This document shows positions 50,921-58,836 of a stretch of DNA of 64,000 nucleotides, piece after piece. A program made the position numbers and the translations under genes. The stretch comes from Streptomyces fodineus (GTDB lineage: Bacteria > Actinomycetota > Actinomycetes > Streptomycetales > Streptomycetaceae), in assembly GCF_001735805.1 (NCBI RefSeq), contig NZ_CP017248.1:682001-746000 (forward strand). The letters are read 5' to 3'. The notes below the pieces were generated by a model, which was not told the DNA's origin, did no database searches, and saw nothing but the letters and a program-made list of their open reading frames with translations. The stretch's first letter is position 1, and each line of letters opens with the position of its first letter.

Positions 50921-52621
50921 GTGTCTTCCATGGCGCCGGAGAGCCGCGACGAGGTCAGGCAGCGGATCGAATCGCTCTACGACCAGGCCGAGAACGCGAC
51001 GGGGAACTACAACGCGACCCGGGCCATGGCCTCGGTGACGCGCTCGCGGGGCGTTCCGCTGGCCAAACGGCCGGGCCGGCGACCGGATCCCGCACTCGAC
51101 GAGGTCGCCCGGCAGTGGTTCGACGTCGCCCGTGCCAAGCTCGGCCCGACCGTCCCCGCCGTACTGCCCGCCGACCGGCTCCCCGACCGCCCGGCGTCTC
51201 CCGGGCGCTCCCGGGACCGGATGGGCCGAGGCCTTCCGGGCGCCGCGCGCGACGCCCTGGGCCCGGGTCCGTCCACCCGGCGCCCCGAAGCCCTGGAGCG
51301 GGCCGTCGACCGCGTGGTGGCCGAGCTGACGGCCGGTCGGGCGACGGACCCGGAGAGCCTGGCCCTGGCCGCCCGCGAGAGCGGACGCGCGGCACTGCCG
51401 GGTCCACGGCGCCCGGAACTGCCGGGTGGCGGCGGGGAGTTGTCACTTCCGGGCGGAGGGGGCGTGCCCGGCGTAAGCGGCGCGGAACTGGCACTGCCCG
51501 GTCCGGCTGGCCTGGTGGGCTCCGAGTCCGGGGGGATACCGGCCGGGCTCACGCCGGTGGAACCGGCCGGGCTCGTGCCGGTGGAGCCGGCCGGACTCGT
51601 GCCCGTGGAGCCGACCGGACTCGTGCCCGTGGAGCCGACCGGCTTCACGCCCTTGGAGCCGAGCACTCTCGCGCCGCCGGAACCGACCAGCCCCGGTATC
51701 GTCGAGACGGCCGTCCTCCCGGTGGCCATGGGTGCCCCGGTCCAGGAGCCGACGACATCTCTCGGCTCCACCATGCCGGGCCGCCCCTCCCCCGCCGCGT
51801 CCAAGGCGAGCAACCAGCGCAAACTCGCCGCCGCGAGCGACGTGCTCTCCCGGTACACGGCCCAACTCGTCGGGCTCGCGACCGCCGTTCAACCCATGCC
51901 CGTCACGACGCCACCACCCGAGACCGTTACGGCCGCACCGCCCACGCCCGTCATGCCCCCCATGGCCGCACCGCCCGCGGGCGTGACGACGGCGCCCACC
52001 TCACCCGTCACGACGGCGGTAGCACCCATGCCGCCCACGACAGTCGCGGACCTGCCGCCCGCGCCCGTCGCGCCCCCACAGCCCTCTCCCGTGCAGCCCG
52101 CCCCGGATCCCGGAACCGGTCAGTGGCAGCAGCCGCAGCCGATGGCACCCGGCGCGGTGGCGACCCCGGCCCCGGCCGTGGAGCCCTGGTCGGCGACCAT
52201 GCCCGCCACAACCCCCGTGACCGACACCGGTTCCCTCACCTTCGCCTCCGAGTCGCCCCAGGCCACGCGTGCCGCGAAGGCCATCGCGTTCGCCCGGGCG
52301 CAGATCGGCAAGCCGTGCGTGTGGGGCGCGACCGGGCCGGACTCGTACGACTGCTCCAGCCTCACCCAGGCCGCCTGGAAGGCCGCCGGCGTCGCCCTGC
52401 CGCGGGCCGCGCACCAGCAGGCGCTCGCCGGTGCCCCAGTCACGCTCGCCGGGATCGAGCCCGGTGATCTCGTCCTCTTCTTCGACGACGACCGGCACGT
52501 GGGTCTCCATGTCGGCGGCGGCATGATGGTGCACGCGCCCGGCCCGGGATCCTCGATACGCGAGGAGTCGATCTACGGCGCCGGGGAGTCTGCGATCCAC
52601 CGGATCGTGCGGCCCGTCTGA
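50921..52621 (+). CDS. NlpC/P60-family peptidoglycan endopeptidase with long repeat-rich region
   Basis: A 566-residue protein. The last 130 residues are an NlpC/P60 domain that cuts gamma-D-Glu-diaminopimelate links: GKPCVWGATGPDSYDCSSLTQAAW with catalytic Cys478, GDLVLFFDDDRHVGLHVG with His526, and MVHAP. The N-terminal part (ESRDEVRQRIESLYDQAENATGNYNATRAMA) is helical; the middle is Pro/Val/Ala-rich with five octapeptide repeats of GL(V/T)PVEP. No classical signal peptide is visible, though NlpC/P60 proteins of this helical N-terminal type are common in Streptomyces. GTG at 50921 sits by AAGGAAGGAG; ATG at 50930 is an alternative. Divergent from the DUF1996 gene. Confidence 0.8.
   Translation: MSSMAPESRDEVRQRIESLYDQAENATGNYNATRAMASVTRSRGVPLAKRPGRRPDPALDEVARQWFDVARAKLGPTVPAVLPADRLPDRPASPGRSRDRMGRGLPGAARDALGPGPSTRRPEALERAVDRVVAELTAGRATDPESLALAARESGRAALPGPRRPELPGGGGELSLPGGGGVPGVSGAELALPGPAGLVGSESGGIPAGLTPVEPAGLVPVEPAGLVPVEPTGLVPVEPTGFTPLEPSTLAPPEPTSPGIVETAVLPVAMGAPVQEPTTSLGSTMPGRPSPAASKASNQRKLAAASDVLSRYTAQLVGLATAVQPMPVTTPPPETVTAAPPTPVMPPMAAPPAGVTTAPTSPVTTAVAPMPPTTVADLPPAPVAPPQPSPVQPAPDPGTGQWQQPQPMAPGAVATPAPAVEPWSATMPATTPVTDTGSLTFASESPQATRAAKAIAFARAQIGKPCVWGATGPDSYDCSSLTQAAWKAAGVALPRAAHQQALAGAPVTLAGIEPGDLVLFFDDDRHVGLHVGGGMMVHAPGPGSSIREESIYGAGESAIHRIVRPV
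51545..51664 (+). repeat. Five 24-bp tandem repeats in the NlpC/P60 gene
   Basis: Five consecutive 24-base units encode the octapeptide GL-V/T-PVEPA/T/S in the linker. Bases are very similar between units, especially the third and fourth. Confidence 0.85.
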
Positions 52622-52646
52622 CCGGTCCGCCGAACCGGGGCCGGCG

Positions 52647-52943
52647 TCAGCGGTGGCGCCGGTGTGCGCGCCGGCTCTCGTAGTGGTCGAGCAGGGTCTC
52701 CTCCAACGGGCGGTAGGTGAGGCCGAGTTCGTGGACGCTGCGGCTGTTTTCGACGCGGAAGCGGATGCCGAGGTGTTTGCGGATGTAGTCCTGGGTGAGA
52801 CCGAAGGAGGAGCCCAGGATGCGCACCGGCCAGTGCGGAAGCCGGGTGCGCGGCAGCCGGAGATCGCGGGGGTTGCGGGCGAGGATGATGCGGGCCATCT
52901 CGTGGAACGACGTCATGGTCTCGGCTGCCACGATGTACCCCAT
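52647..52943 (-). pseudogene. C-terminal remnant of an NAD-dependent epimerase/reductase
   Basis: Ninety-eight codons match only the last third of extended SDRs of the dihydroflavonol/aldehyde reductase type: GYIVAAETMTSFHEMARIIL, RLPRTRLPHWPVRILG, FRVENSRSVHELGLTYRPLEETLLDHYES. The Rossmann half with GxxGxxG and the catalytic Tyr-Lys is absent. Upstream of the ATG the frame hits a stop within seven codons, so the break is abrupt. An AGGGG lies before the ATG, so a short protein might still be made, but it would lack the active site. Confidence 0.7.
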
Positions 52944-52962
52944 AAAAGACCCCTGGCAAAGT

Positions 52963-52979
52963 CATAAGATCCGCTTATG
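52963..52979. promoter_or_regulatory. Inverted repeat CATAAG-N5-CTTATG upstream of the reductase gene
   Basis: A perfect six-base dyad with a five-base spacer in an AT-rich island between the epimerase remnant and the ferredoxin reductase gene. It may be an old operator. Partly extended by CCCCATAA/TTATGGGG flanks. Confidence 0.3.
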
Positions 52980-53007
52980 GGGTCATAGACCGGACCCGCG
53001 TACCAAC

Positions 53008-53026
53008 TTAGGTCTGCCTTAGTTTA
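53008..53026 (+). promoter_or_regulatory. Iron-box-like site upstream of the ferredoxin reductase gene
   Basis: TTAGGTCTGCCTTAGTTTA matches the Streptomyces DmdR/IdeR iron-box core (TTAGG...GCCT...TA) at about 13 of 19 positions by my alignment. It is 47 bases before the start at 53073, the right place for iron-dependent repression of a redox gene. Match is moderate, so this is a candidate only. Confidence 0.4.
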
Positions 53027-53072
53027 GGCTTCCCGATCGAGTCGTCCATTCACGCTCGAAGGGAACCTGATC

Positions 53073-54437
53073 ATGCCGCGCCCCCTGCGGGTAGCCATCG
53101 TCGGAGCCGGCCCCGCCGGGATCTACGCCGCCGACGCCCTGCTCAAGTCCGAGGTGGCCGCCGGCCCCGGCGTGTCCATCGACCTCTTCGAGCGGATGCC
53201 CGCCCCGTTCGGCCTGATCCGGTACGGCGTCGCCCCCGACCACCCGCGCATCAAGGGCATCATCACCGCCCTGCACCAGGTGCTCGACAAGCCGCAGATA
53301 CGGCTGTTCGGCAACGTCGACTACCCCACCGACATCAGCCTGGACGATCTGCGTGCCTTCTACGACGCGGTGATCTTCTCCACCGGCGCGATGGCCGACC
53401 GCGACCTGCCGATCCCCGGCATCGACCTGGACGGCTCCTACGGCGCCGCCGACTTCGTCTCCTGGTACGACGGCCACCCGGACGTGCCGCGCACCTGGCC
53501 GCTCGAGGCCGAGAAGGTCGCCGTACTGGGCGTCGGCAACGTCGCCCTCGACGTGGCCCGCATCCTCGCCAAGACCGCGGACGAACTGCTGCCGACCGAG
53601 ATCCCGGCGAACGTCTACGACGGCCTGCAGGCCAACAAGGCGCTGGAGATCCACGTGTTCGGGCGGCGCGGACCCGCGCAGGCGAAGTTCTCCCCGATGG
53701 AACTGCGGGAGCTGGACCACTCCCCCAACATCGAGGTCATCGTCGACCCCGAGGACATCGACTACGACGAGGGCTCGATCGAGACCCGGCGCGGCAACAA
53801 GCAGGCCGACATGGTCGCCAAGACCCTGGAGAACTGGGCGATCCGCGATGCCGGCGACCGGCCGCACAAGTTGTTCCTGCACTTCTTCGAGTCCCCCGCG
53901 GAGATCCTCGGCGAGGACGGCAAGGTCGTCGGCCTGCGCACCGAGCGCACTGCCCTCGACGGCACCGGCAACGTCAAGGGCACCGGCGAGTTCAAGGACT
54001 GGGACGTCACGGCGGTCTACCGCGCAGTCGGCTACCTCTCCGAGAAGCTGCCCAAGCTGCCCTGGGACCTCGGCTCGGGCACCGTCCCGGACGAGGGCGG
54101 CCGGGTCATCGAGGAGGGCGGCACCCCTGTGCAGTCCACGTACGTCACCGGCTGGATCCGGCGCGGCCCCATCGGTCTGATCGGCCACACCAAGGGCGAT
54201 GCCAACGAGACCGTCGCCAACCTGCTGGACGACCATGCGAACGGCCGTCTGCACACCCCGGCCTCGCCCGAGCCGGAGGCCGTGGACGCCTTCCTCGCCG
54301 AGCGCGAGGTCCGCTTCACCACCTGGGAGGGCTGGTACAAGCTCGACGCCGCCGAGCGCGCCCTGGGCGAGCCGCAGGGCCGCGAGCGCGTGAAGATCGT
54401 CGAACGCGAGGACATGCTGCGGGAGAGCGGGGCGTAA
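53073..54437 (+). CDS. fprA: Ferredoxin-NADP+ reductase (FprA/adrenodoxin reductase type)
   Basis: A 454-residue FAD enzyme that passes electrons from NADPH to ferredoxin. The FAD motif is VAIVGAGPAGIYAADALL (7-24), the signature PAPFGLIRYGVAPDHP follows, the NADP motif is VAVLGVGNVALDVAR, HVFGRRGPAQAKFS is typical of the adrenodoxin reductase class, and TGWIRRGPIGLIGHTKGDANETV is the C-terminal FAD segment. Cytoplasmic. It could supply ferredoxins of cytochrome P450s. An iron-box-like site precedes it and a strong terminator follows. Confidence 0.93.
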   Translation: MPRPLRVAIVGAGPAGIYAADALLKSEVAAGPGVSIDLFERMPAPFGLIRYGVAPDHPRIKGIITALHQVLDKPQIRLFGNVDYPTDISLDDLRAFYDAVIFSTGAMADRDLPIPGIDLDGSYGAADFVSWYDGHPDVPRTWPLEAEKVAVLGVGNVALDVARILAKTADELLPTEIPANVYDGLQANKALEIHVFGRRGPAQAKFSPMELRELDHSPNIEVIVDPEDIDYDEGSIETRRGNKQADMVAKTLENWAIRDAGDRPHKLFLHFFESPAEILGEDGKVVGLRTERTALDGTGNVKGTGEFKDWDVTAVYRAVGYLSEKLPKLPWDLGSGTVPDEGGRVIEEGGTPVQSTYVTGWIRRGPIGLIGHTKGDANETVANLLDDHANGRLHTPASPEPEAVDAFLAEREVRFTTWEGWYKLDAAERALGEPQGRERVKIVEREDMLRESGA

Positions 54438-54460
54438 GCCCGCGACCCCCTGAGGTTCAA

Positions 54461-54488
54461 AGGGGCCGGCGCTTCGGCGCCGGCCCCT
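54461..54488 (+). terminator. Strong intrinsic-type terminator with UUCG loop
   Basis: A 12-base perfect stem (54461-54472 with 54477-54488) capped by TTCG, a very stable tetraloop, followed by CGTTCGTTT. It lies 24 bases after the fprA stop. Confidence 0.9.
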
Positions 54489-54564
54489 CGTTCGTTTCAG
54501 GCCGGGGCGGGAGCAGAAGGCGGACGAACGGGCCGTACACAGGCCCTCCAGGCCCCGGAGCGCC

Positions 54565-55566
54565 TCAGCGTGCCGCGAGCTCCCGGCGGCCGGCCACCGT
54601 CAGGGCCACGGTCAGCAGGGCGAGCACGGCCGTCTGGGCGAGGCCGCCGCCGATGTACGACGCGGCGTAGGGCAGCCGGAGCCACGGGTACAGGGCGGCG
54701 ATCCGTACGGCCAGCAGGAGCAGGCCGAGCACGGCGAGGGCGAGGGCGAGGGCGGGTGCGACCCGGTCCGTGCGGCGGGCGCGCCACAGCAGCCAGCCGA
54801 GGGCACCGACGACGAAGCCGTTGGCGGGTCCCCACACGAGGTCGGAGGCGGCGGGCAGCAGCACCTGGGACGCGCCCGTCACCACACAGGTCGCCATGAA
54901 GACCAGACCCGGCGTGCCGGCGGGCAGCCGGGCCGGTGGCGCGTCGCGGTGGTGGGCGGCGCACAGCGCGAGGGCGGGCAGCCAGGCGAGAAGCGCCAGG
55001 GTCACGATGAAGGCCGGCTCCGAGATGACCGCCTCCCCGGTAAGCGGGCGCAGCAGCGGCCACAGGGCGGGCAGCGCGGCCACCAGGACGCCGATCCGGG
55101 CCAGGCGGCGGCGGTCGTGCAGGAGGGCGAAGTAGGCGACCGTCCAGCCGAGCGGCAGGATCCACTGGGCGGCGGCGACCACTGCGGCGATGAGGCCGTG
55201 GTCGCTGAATTCCGAGAGGAACAGCTGCCGTTGCGCACCGCCCCGGGTGAACGACCAGGTCAGCTGAAGGACCGGCTCGACGACGGCGGAGGCCGCCAGG
55301 AGCAGTACGGCGGCCAGCGCGAAGAGCCGGGCGACCGACCCGAGCAGGACATAGGGACGCGGGGCGCCTGCGGCGCCGAGGCGGCTGCGCACCGCCAGCG
55401 CGGCGATGCTCGCGACCTCGCCGAGTGTCGGCCGGCTCTGGTCCTGTGTGTCGCGGTCGAGGTCCCCCAGGTACGTCTCGACCATCTCCTCCTCCCTCTC
55501 GCGCCGGTAGTAGGCGGGCAGCAGGCGCAGAACGGTGCGGTAGCGGGCCTCCAGCAGGGTGGTCAT
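54565..55566 (-). CDS. Multi-spanning membrane protein paired with PadR regulator
   Basis: A 333-residue protein. The first 60 residues are a soluble helical segment (RTVLRLLPAYYRREREEEMVETYLGDLD) as in permease-prefix domains. About eight membrane helices follow (LFALAAVLLLAASAVV, LIAAVVAAAQWILPLGW, IVTLALLAWLPALALC, LALALAVLGLLLLAV). Its ATG overlaps the stop of the PadR gene (ATGA). Similar pairs are widespread in Streptomyces; the membrane protein's function is unknown, though PadR targets often include transporters. Confidence 0.75.
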   Translation of the reverse strand: MTTLLEARYRTVLRLLPAYYRREREEEMVETYLGDLDRDTQDQSRPTLGEVASIAALAVRSRLGAAGAPRPYVLLGSVARLFALAAVLLLAASAVVEPVLQLTWSFTRGGAQRQLFLSEFSDHGLIAAVVAAAQWILPLGWTVAYFALLHDRRRLARIGVLVAALPALWPLLRPLTGEAVISEPAFIVTLALLAWLPALALCAAHHRDAPPARLPAGTPGLVFMATCVVTGASQVLLPAASDLVWGPANGFVVGALGWLLWRARRTDRVAPALALALAVLGLLLLAVRIAALYPWLRLPYAASYIGGGLAQTAVLALLTVALTVAGRRELAAR

Positions 55567-55973
55567 GCGTAGCCTCCCGCGAGTCCGGGTGCGGTGGGGG
55601 GTCCGAGTCCGGCCGGGCCCGCGGCGGCGGGGCGGGCGGGGGCGCCGGTCCCGCGGCCCTCGGCGATGCGCCGCTTGGCCGCCCCGGCCCCTGCGGCCAT
55701 CCGCTCGGCCTCGGCCTCCAGGGCCGTCACTCCGTCGTCGGTGAGCCGGTAGTAGCGGCGCAGCCGGCCCTGCTGGACCTCTTCGCGGTCCAGCACGATC
55801 AGGCCGTCCGCGGTGAGCCGGTCCAGCACTCCGTACAGCGTGCCGACCCGCAACTGGATCTCTCCCGCGGACAGTTCCTCCACCTCCCGCAGGATGCCGT
55901 AACCATGCCGAGGCTGGTCGGCGAGCGCCGTCAGGACGAAGAACGCCTGCCGGGTCATGCTCTTCGCTGTCAT
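55563..55973 (-). CDS. PadR-family transcriptional regulator
   Basis: A 136-residue winged-helix regulator. TRQAFFVLTALADQPRHGYGILREVEELSAGEIQLRVGTLYGVLDRLTADGLIV is the PadR signature, followed by RRYYRLTDDGVTALEAEAERM (short PadR-s2 type with a C-terminal helix). It probably represses its own operon through the GATATATC repeats just upstream, with release by a small molecule or stress. Confidence 0.95.
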   Translation of the reverse strand: MTAKSMTRQAFFVLTALADQPRHGYGILREVEELSAGEIQLRVGTLYGVLDRLTADGLIVLDREEVQQGRLRRYYRLTDDGVTALEAEAERMAAGAGAAKRRIAEGRGTGAPARPAAAGPAGLGPPTAPGLAGGYA

Positions 55974-55981
55974 ACGGACAG

Positions 55982-56007
55982 GATATATCGCGGCCCGATA
56001 TATATCG
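55982..56007. promoter_or_regulatory. Probable PadR operator
   Basis: GATATATC at 55982-55989 and the perfect 12-base palindrome CGATATATATCG at 55996-56007 lie 9-34 bases upstream of the padR start. TATATCG-rich repeats are frequent before actinomycete padR genes. Their location near the start codon suggests autorepression. Confidence 0.6.
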
Positions 56008-56089
56008 AGCGGTCGCGCAGAATCGGTCTGGCCTCAGTCACCAAGCCGCTCGCCAGCGCCCCACGCGCGCGTGCGCGGTGAGCCGCGGA

Positions 56090-56133
56090 GAACGGGGTCC
56101 GCCCCTGAGCGGATGGGTGGGCGGACCCCGTTC
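56090..56133. other. 15-bp perfect inverted repeat in a 370-bp divergent intergenic region
   Basis: GAACGGGGTCCGCCC at 56090-56104 is perfectly complementary to 56119-56133, with a 14-base loop. It lies between the PadR operon (minus) and the unknown coiled-coil gene at 56345 (plus), where no gene ends, so it is not an ordinary terminator. The rest of 55974-56344 shows only the PadR operator and no gene. Confidence 0.6.
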
Positions 56134-56344
56134 GCCGGACCATTCTGGGTGCCGTACGAAGGCCCGACCACGTGTGAACCAGGGCCACCCGACGCGCGCC
56201 CCGTGCGCCCCGGGTGTACGGCGCGCATCCCGTGTGCGGGGCGCGCAGGCTTCGCGACGCGCCGCCTCCCGGCCCCCGAGGACGGGATGTCCGGGCGAGC
56301 GGCGATACTGGAGCGTGCACCGGCCCCCATCAGCAGATTGGCCC

Positions 56345-57589
56345 ATGTCGAACTCCGCCGCCGACCGCGCCACCTTCCCGCAGACCCTCTGGGCGACCCG
56401 CGGCCGCCACACCGGCCCCGCCCCCGAGGAAGTCGTCCGACGCACACTGCGCCTGCACAAGGAGAACGGGGACATCGACGACTTCGCCGAACCCCCCGTC
56501 CCCGAGGACGCGGCCCGGCGGGTCTTCGAGGCCCGCTGGCGGGCCGGCGCCACGGTCACCGTGCGGGCCCGGCTCACCCTCCTGGCGCGCGAGGACCGCC
56601 CGCAGGGGCACGAGTGGCGGCTCGTCGCGGAGGCGGAGCGCGCCTGGGACGAGACCTGGCCCTCGCCCGCGACGCTGTTCTGGCCCGAGGACGACGCGGG
56701 CGAGGACGGCTCCTGGGACCGGCACGCCACGGTCGCCGGGCTGAGCTTGCGGCAGGTCAACGCGCTGCCCGCGGACGACAAGGAGATGCGGCGCAGGCTG
56801 CGGGACGCGGCGCGCGAGGCGTGGTGCGTCAACGTCGTCGTGCACGAGGCGATGACCCCGGACGAGCAGGGCCGGCTGCCGTTGGCCCGGCTGCTGCCGC
56901 CCGGCCTCAGGCACCGCGTGGTGGAGCACCGGGCCGCGCCGCACCAGTTCCGTGCCGTCAACTGGGCGCTGAAGGTCCTCGGCGTCGAGGTGCCGCGCGG
57001 CGGTGCGGTGCTGCTGCCCCCGGACCCGGCCCCGAAGGGCTGCGACGGCGGGGAGCACAGTGTGCGCAGCGTCTTCCTGGACGGTTCCGAGCCGGCCGCG
57101 CTCGTCACGGCCCTGCGGCACTTCGTCGCCCTGCCCCGTCCGCTGCCGCGGGAGATCGAGGAGGCGCTGGCCGACCTCAGGGACAACTGGACGCTGCTGA
57201 CCCTGCGGGAGGAGCTGGAGCGGGAACGGCGGCTGGCCGCCCGGTACGCCGAGGCACTGGAGGCGATGACCAAGTCCCGCGACCTGTACAAGCAGGCCGC
57301 CGAGCAGGCCCTGGAGGCCCTGGCCGCCTACCGTGACGTCCCCGCTCCCCCGCCCGCCCTGCCACAGCAGCGGCCCGCGTCCCGGACGCCGGGCGCACTG
57401 CAGCAGCTGTCCCGGACCTTCGAGCGGCTGAGATTCACGGCCCAGGGCCGGCGAGAGCAGGCCCCCACTCCGCAGGACCCGGCGCAGTCCTCGGCGAACG
57501 GCGCACCGGAGGACACGTCGGCGCCCGCCGAGCCCGAGGCGGGGGGCGGCGGAGCGCAGGCCGCCGACGGCGCGGACCGGTCGTCGTAG
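56345..57589 (+). CDS. Protein of unknown function with C-terminal coiled coil
   Basis: A 414-residue soluble protein I do not recognise. Residues 1-270 are a globular part with [68 protein letters not shown] and [24 protein letters not shown]. About 275-330 ([39 protein letters not shown] region) is a predicted coiled coil. The last 80 residues are Pro/Ala/Glu-rich and probably disordered. The ATG at 56345 fits the codon-usage onset; upstream extension lacks a ribosome site. It is followed 21 bases later by a DUF1232 gene, probably in one transcript. Confidence 0.7.
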   Translation: MSNSAADRATFPQTLWATRGRHTGPAPEEVVRRTLRLHKENGDIDDFAEPPVPEDAARRVFEARWRAGATVTVRARLTLLAREDRPQGHEWRLVAEAERAWDETWPSPATLFWPEDDAGEDGSWDRHATVAGLSLRQVNALPADDKEMRRRLRDAAREAWCVNVVVHEAMTPDEQGRLPLARLLPPGLRHRVVEHRAAPHQFRAVNWALKVLGVEVPRGGAVLLPPDPAPKGCDGGEHSVRSVFLDGSEPAALVTALRHFVALPRPLPREIEEALADLRDNWTLLTLREELERERRLAARYAEALEAMTKSRDLYKQAAEQALEALAAYRDVPAPPPALPQQRPASRTPGALQQLSRTFERLRFTAQGRREQAPTPQDPAQSSANGAPEDTSAPAEPEAGGGGAQAADGADRSS

Positions 57590-57610
57590 CGCAGCCCGGA
57601 AGGCAGCCGG

Positions 57611-57898
57611 ATGGACTCCACCACCACCCTGCTGGTGATCGGCGCCGTCGTCGCGGCGGCGCTGCTCGCGGTCGCCCTGGGCCTGCTGGTGCGGCTGGTG
57701 CGCGCCCGGCGCACGCTGCTGCGGGCGGGGCTGCCGACGGGCCCGCGCTGGGTGTTCTGGGGCGCGGTCGCCTATCTGCTGCTTCCGACCGACCTGCTGC
57801 CCGACCCCGTGTACCTGGACGACATCGCCGTCCTGCTGCTGGCGCTGCGCAGCCTGCGTGCCGCACGGGCGCTGCCGCCGGATCCGATCGAGCGCTGA
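57611..57898 (+). CDS. DUF1232 (YkvA-like) small membrane protein
   Basis: A 95-residue protein with an N-terminal membrane helix ([21 protein letters not shown]) and the DUF1232 core [19 protein letters not shown] followed by [15 protein letters not shown]. YkvA-family proteins are small membrane proteins of unknown role. It lies between the coiled-coil gene and the ComB-like gene, both on the same strand, with short gaps. Confidence 0.85.
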   Translation: MDSTTTLLVIGAVVAAALLAVALGLLVRLVRARRTLLRAGLPTGPRWVFWGAVAYLLLPTDLLPDPVYLDDIAVLLLALRSLRAARALPPDPIER

Positions 57899-57927
57899 AC
57901 GGCCGCCGCAGACGGCACCATGGAGCG

Positions 57928-58656
57928 ATGCGGACCGAGTTCACCGGCATACCCGATGTCCCGGCGGCGCCGGACGTGGCCGTGGTCGTCGACGTCATGC
58001 GCGCGTTCACCGTGGCCGCGTGGGCGTTTTGGCGCGGTGCCGAGCGGATCGTCTTCGCCGGTACGCAGCGGGAGGCCCTGGACCTGAAGGCCCGTCATCC
58101 GGGCTGGCTCGCCTTCCAGGACGGTGCGCCGGTGCCCGGATTCGATCTGGCCAACTCGCCCGCCCGGCTGCGGTCGCTGGACGTTCGGGGCCGTACGGTC
58201 GTGCAGAAGACCACCGCCGGGACGGCCGGGGCGCTGGCCGTGGCGGACGCCGGGCTGCTGCTGTGCGCGAGCTTCGTGGTGGCGGGTGCGACCGCCGAGG
58301 TGCTGCGGCGGGCCCGGCCGGAGCGGGTGACCTTCGTCGTCACCGGGGACGGCGGCCGGGCCGAGGAGGATCTCGCCTGCGCCCAGTACATCGCGGACCG
58401 CGTCCACACGGGCGACACCGATCCGGCGCCGTACCTCGAACGCGCCCGGCGCTCCGAGGCCGCCGGGCGTCTCTGCGAGGGTGTGCGGCGCGGCTGGGCC
58501 GGTGTCCATCCCGAGGATGTGGCCATGTGTCTGAAGGCGGACACCTTCCCGTTCGCCATGGCGGCCGCCCGGGTGGACGGCCACCTGGAGCTGCGCCCGG
58601 TGGACGGCGGGCGCCCGGAGCCGGGCGGCGCGCGGGCGACACGCCCGGCCGGCTGA
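57928..58656 (+). CDS. ComB-like 2-phosphosulfolactate phosphatase family protein
   Basis: A 242-residue member of the ComB family. The motifs [18 protein letters not shown] (D-V-x-R-A-x-T), DLANSPARL (N-S-P) and [10 protein letters not shown] (T-T-x-G-T) match the active-site segments of ComB, which in methanogens makes sulfolactate for coenzyme M. Streptomyces does not make coenzyme M by that route, so here the enzyme may act on another phosphorylated sulfonate or acid. ATG at 57928. No other sulfolactate genes are nearby. Confidence 0.8.
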   Translation: MRTEFTGIPDVPAAPDVAVVVDVMRAFTVAAWAFWRGAERIVFAGTQREALDLKARHPGWLAFQDGAPVPGFDLANSPARLRSLDVRGRTVVQKTTAGTAGALAVADAGLLLCASFVVAGATAEVLRRARPERVTFVVTGDGGRAEEDLACAQYIADRVHTGDTDPAPYLERARRSEAAGRLCEGVRRGWAGVHPEDVAMCLKADTFPFAMAAARVDGHLELRPVDGGRPEPGGARATRPAG

Positions 58657-58836
58657 GTCTCGCGAGCGCAGGGGCAGCGGAATCGGTCTCCGGGATCGGC
58701 TCGGGACGGTGCCGGCACCGTAAGGAGATGACCCGCGCATCCCGGTTCCCCACCTCCTCCCAGGTGCGTCGCAAGCCCCTCCGGGCGCATTCTTGCTGTG
58801 TCATCACCCGAAGGCGCATGGGACGAGGTAGGGGCG

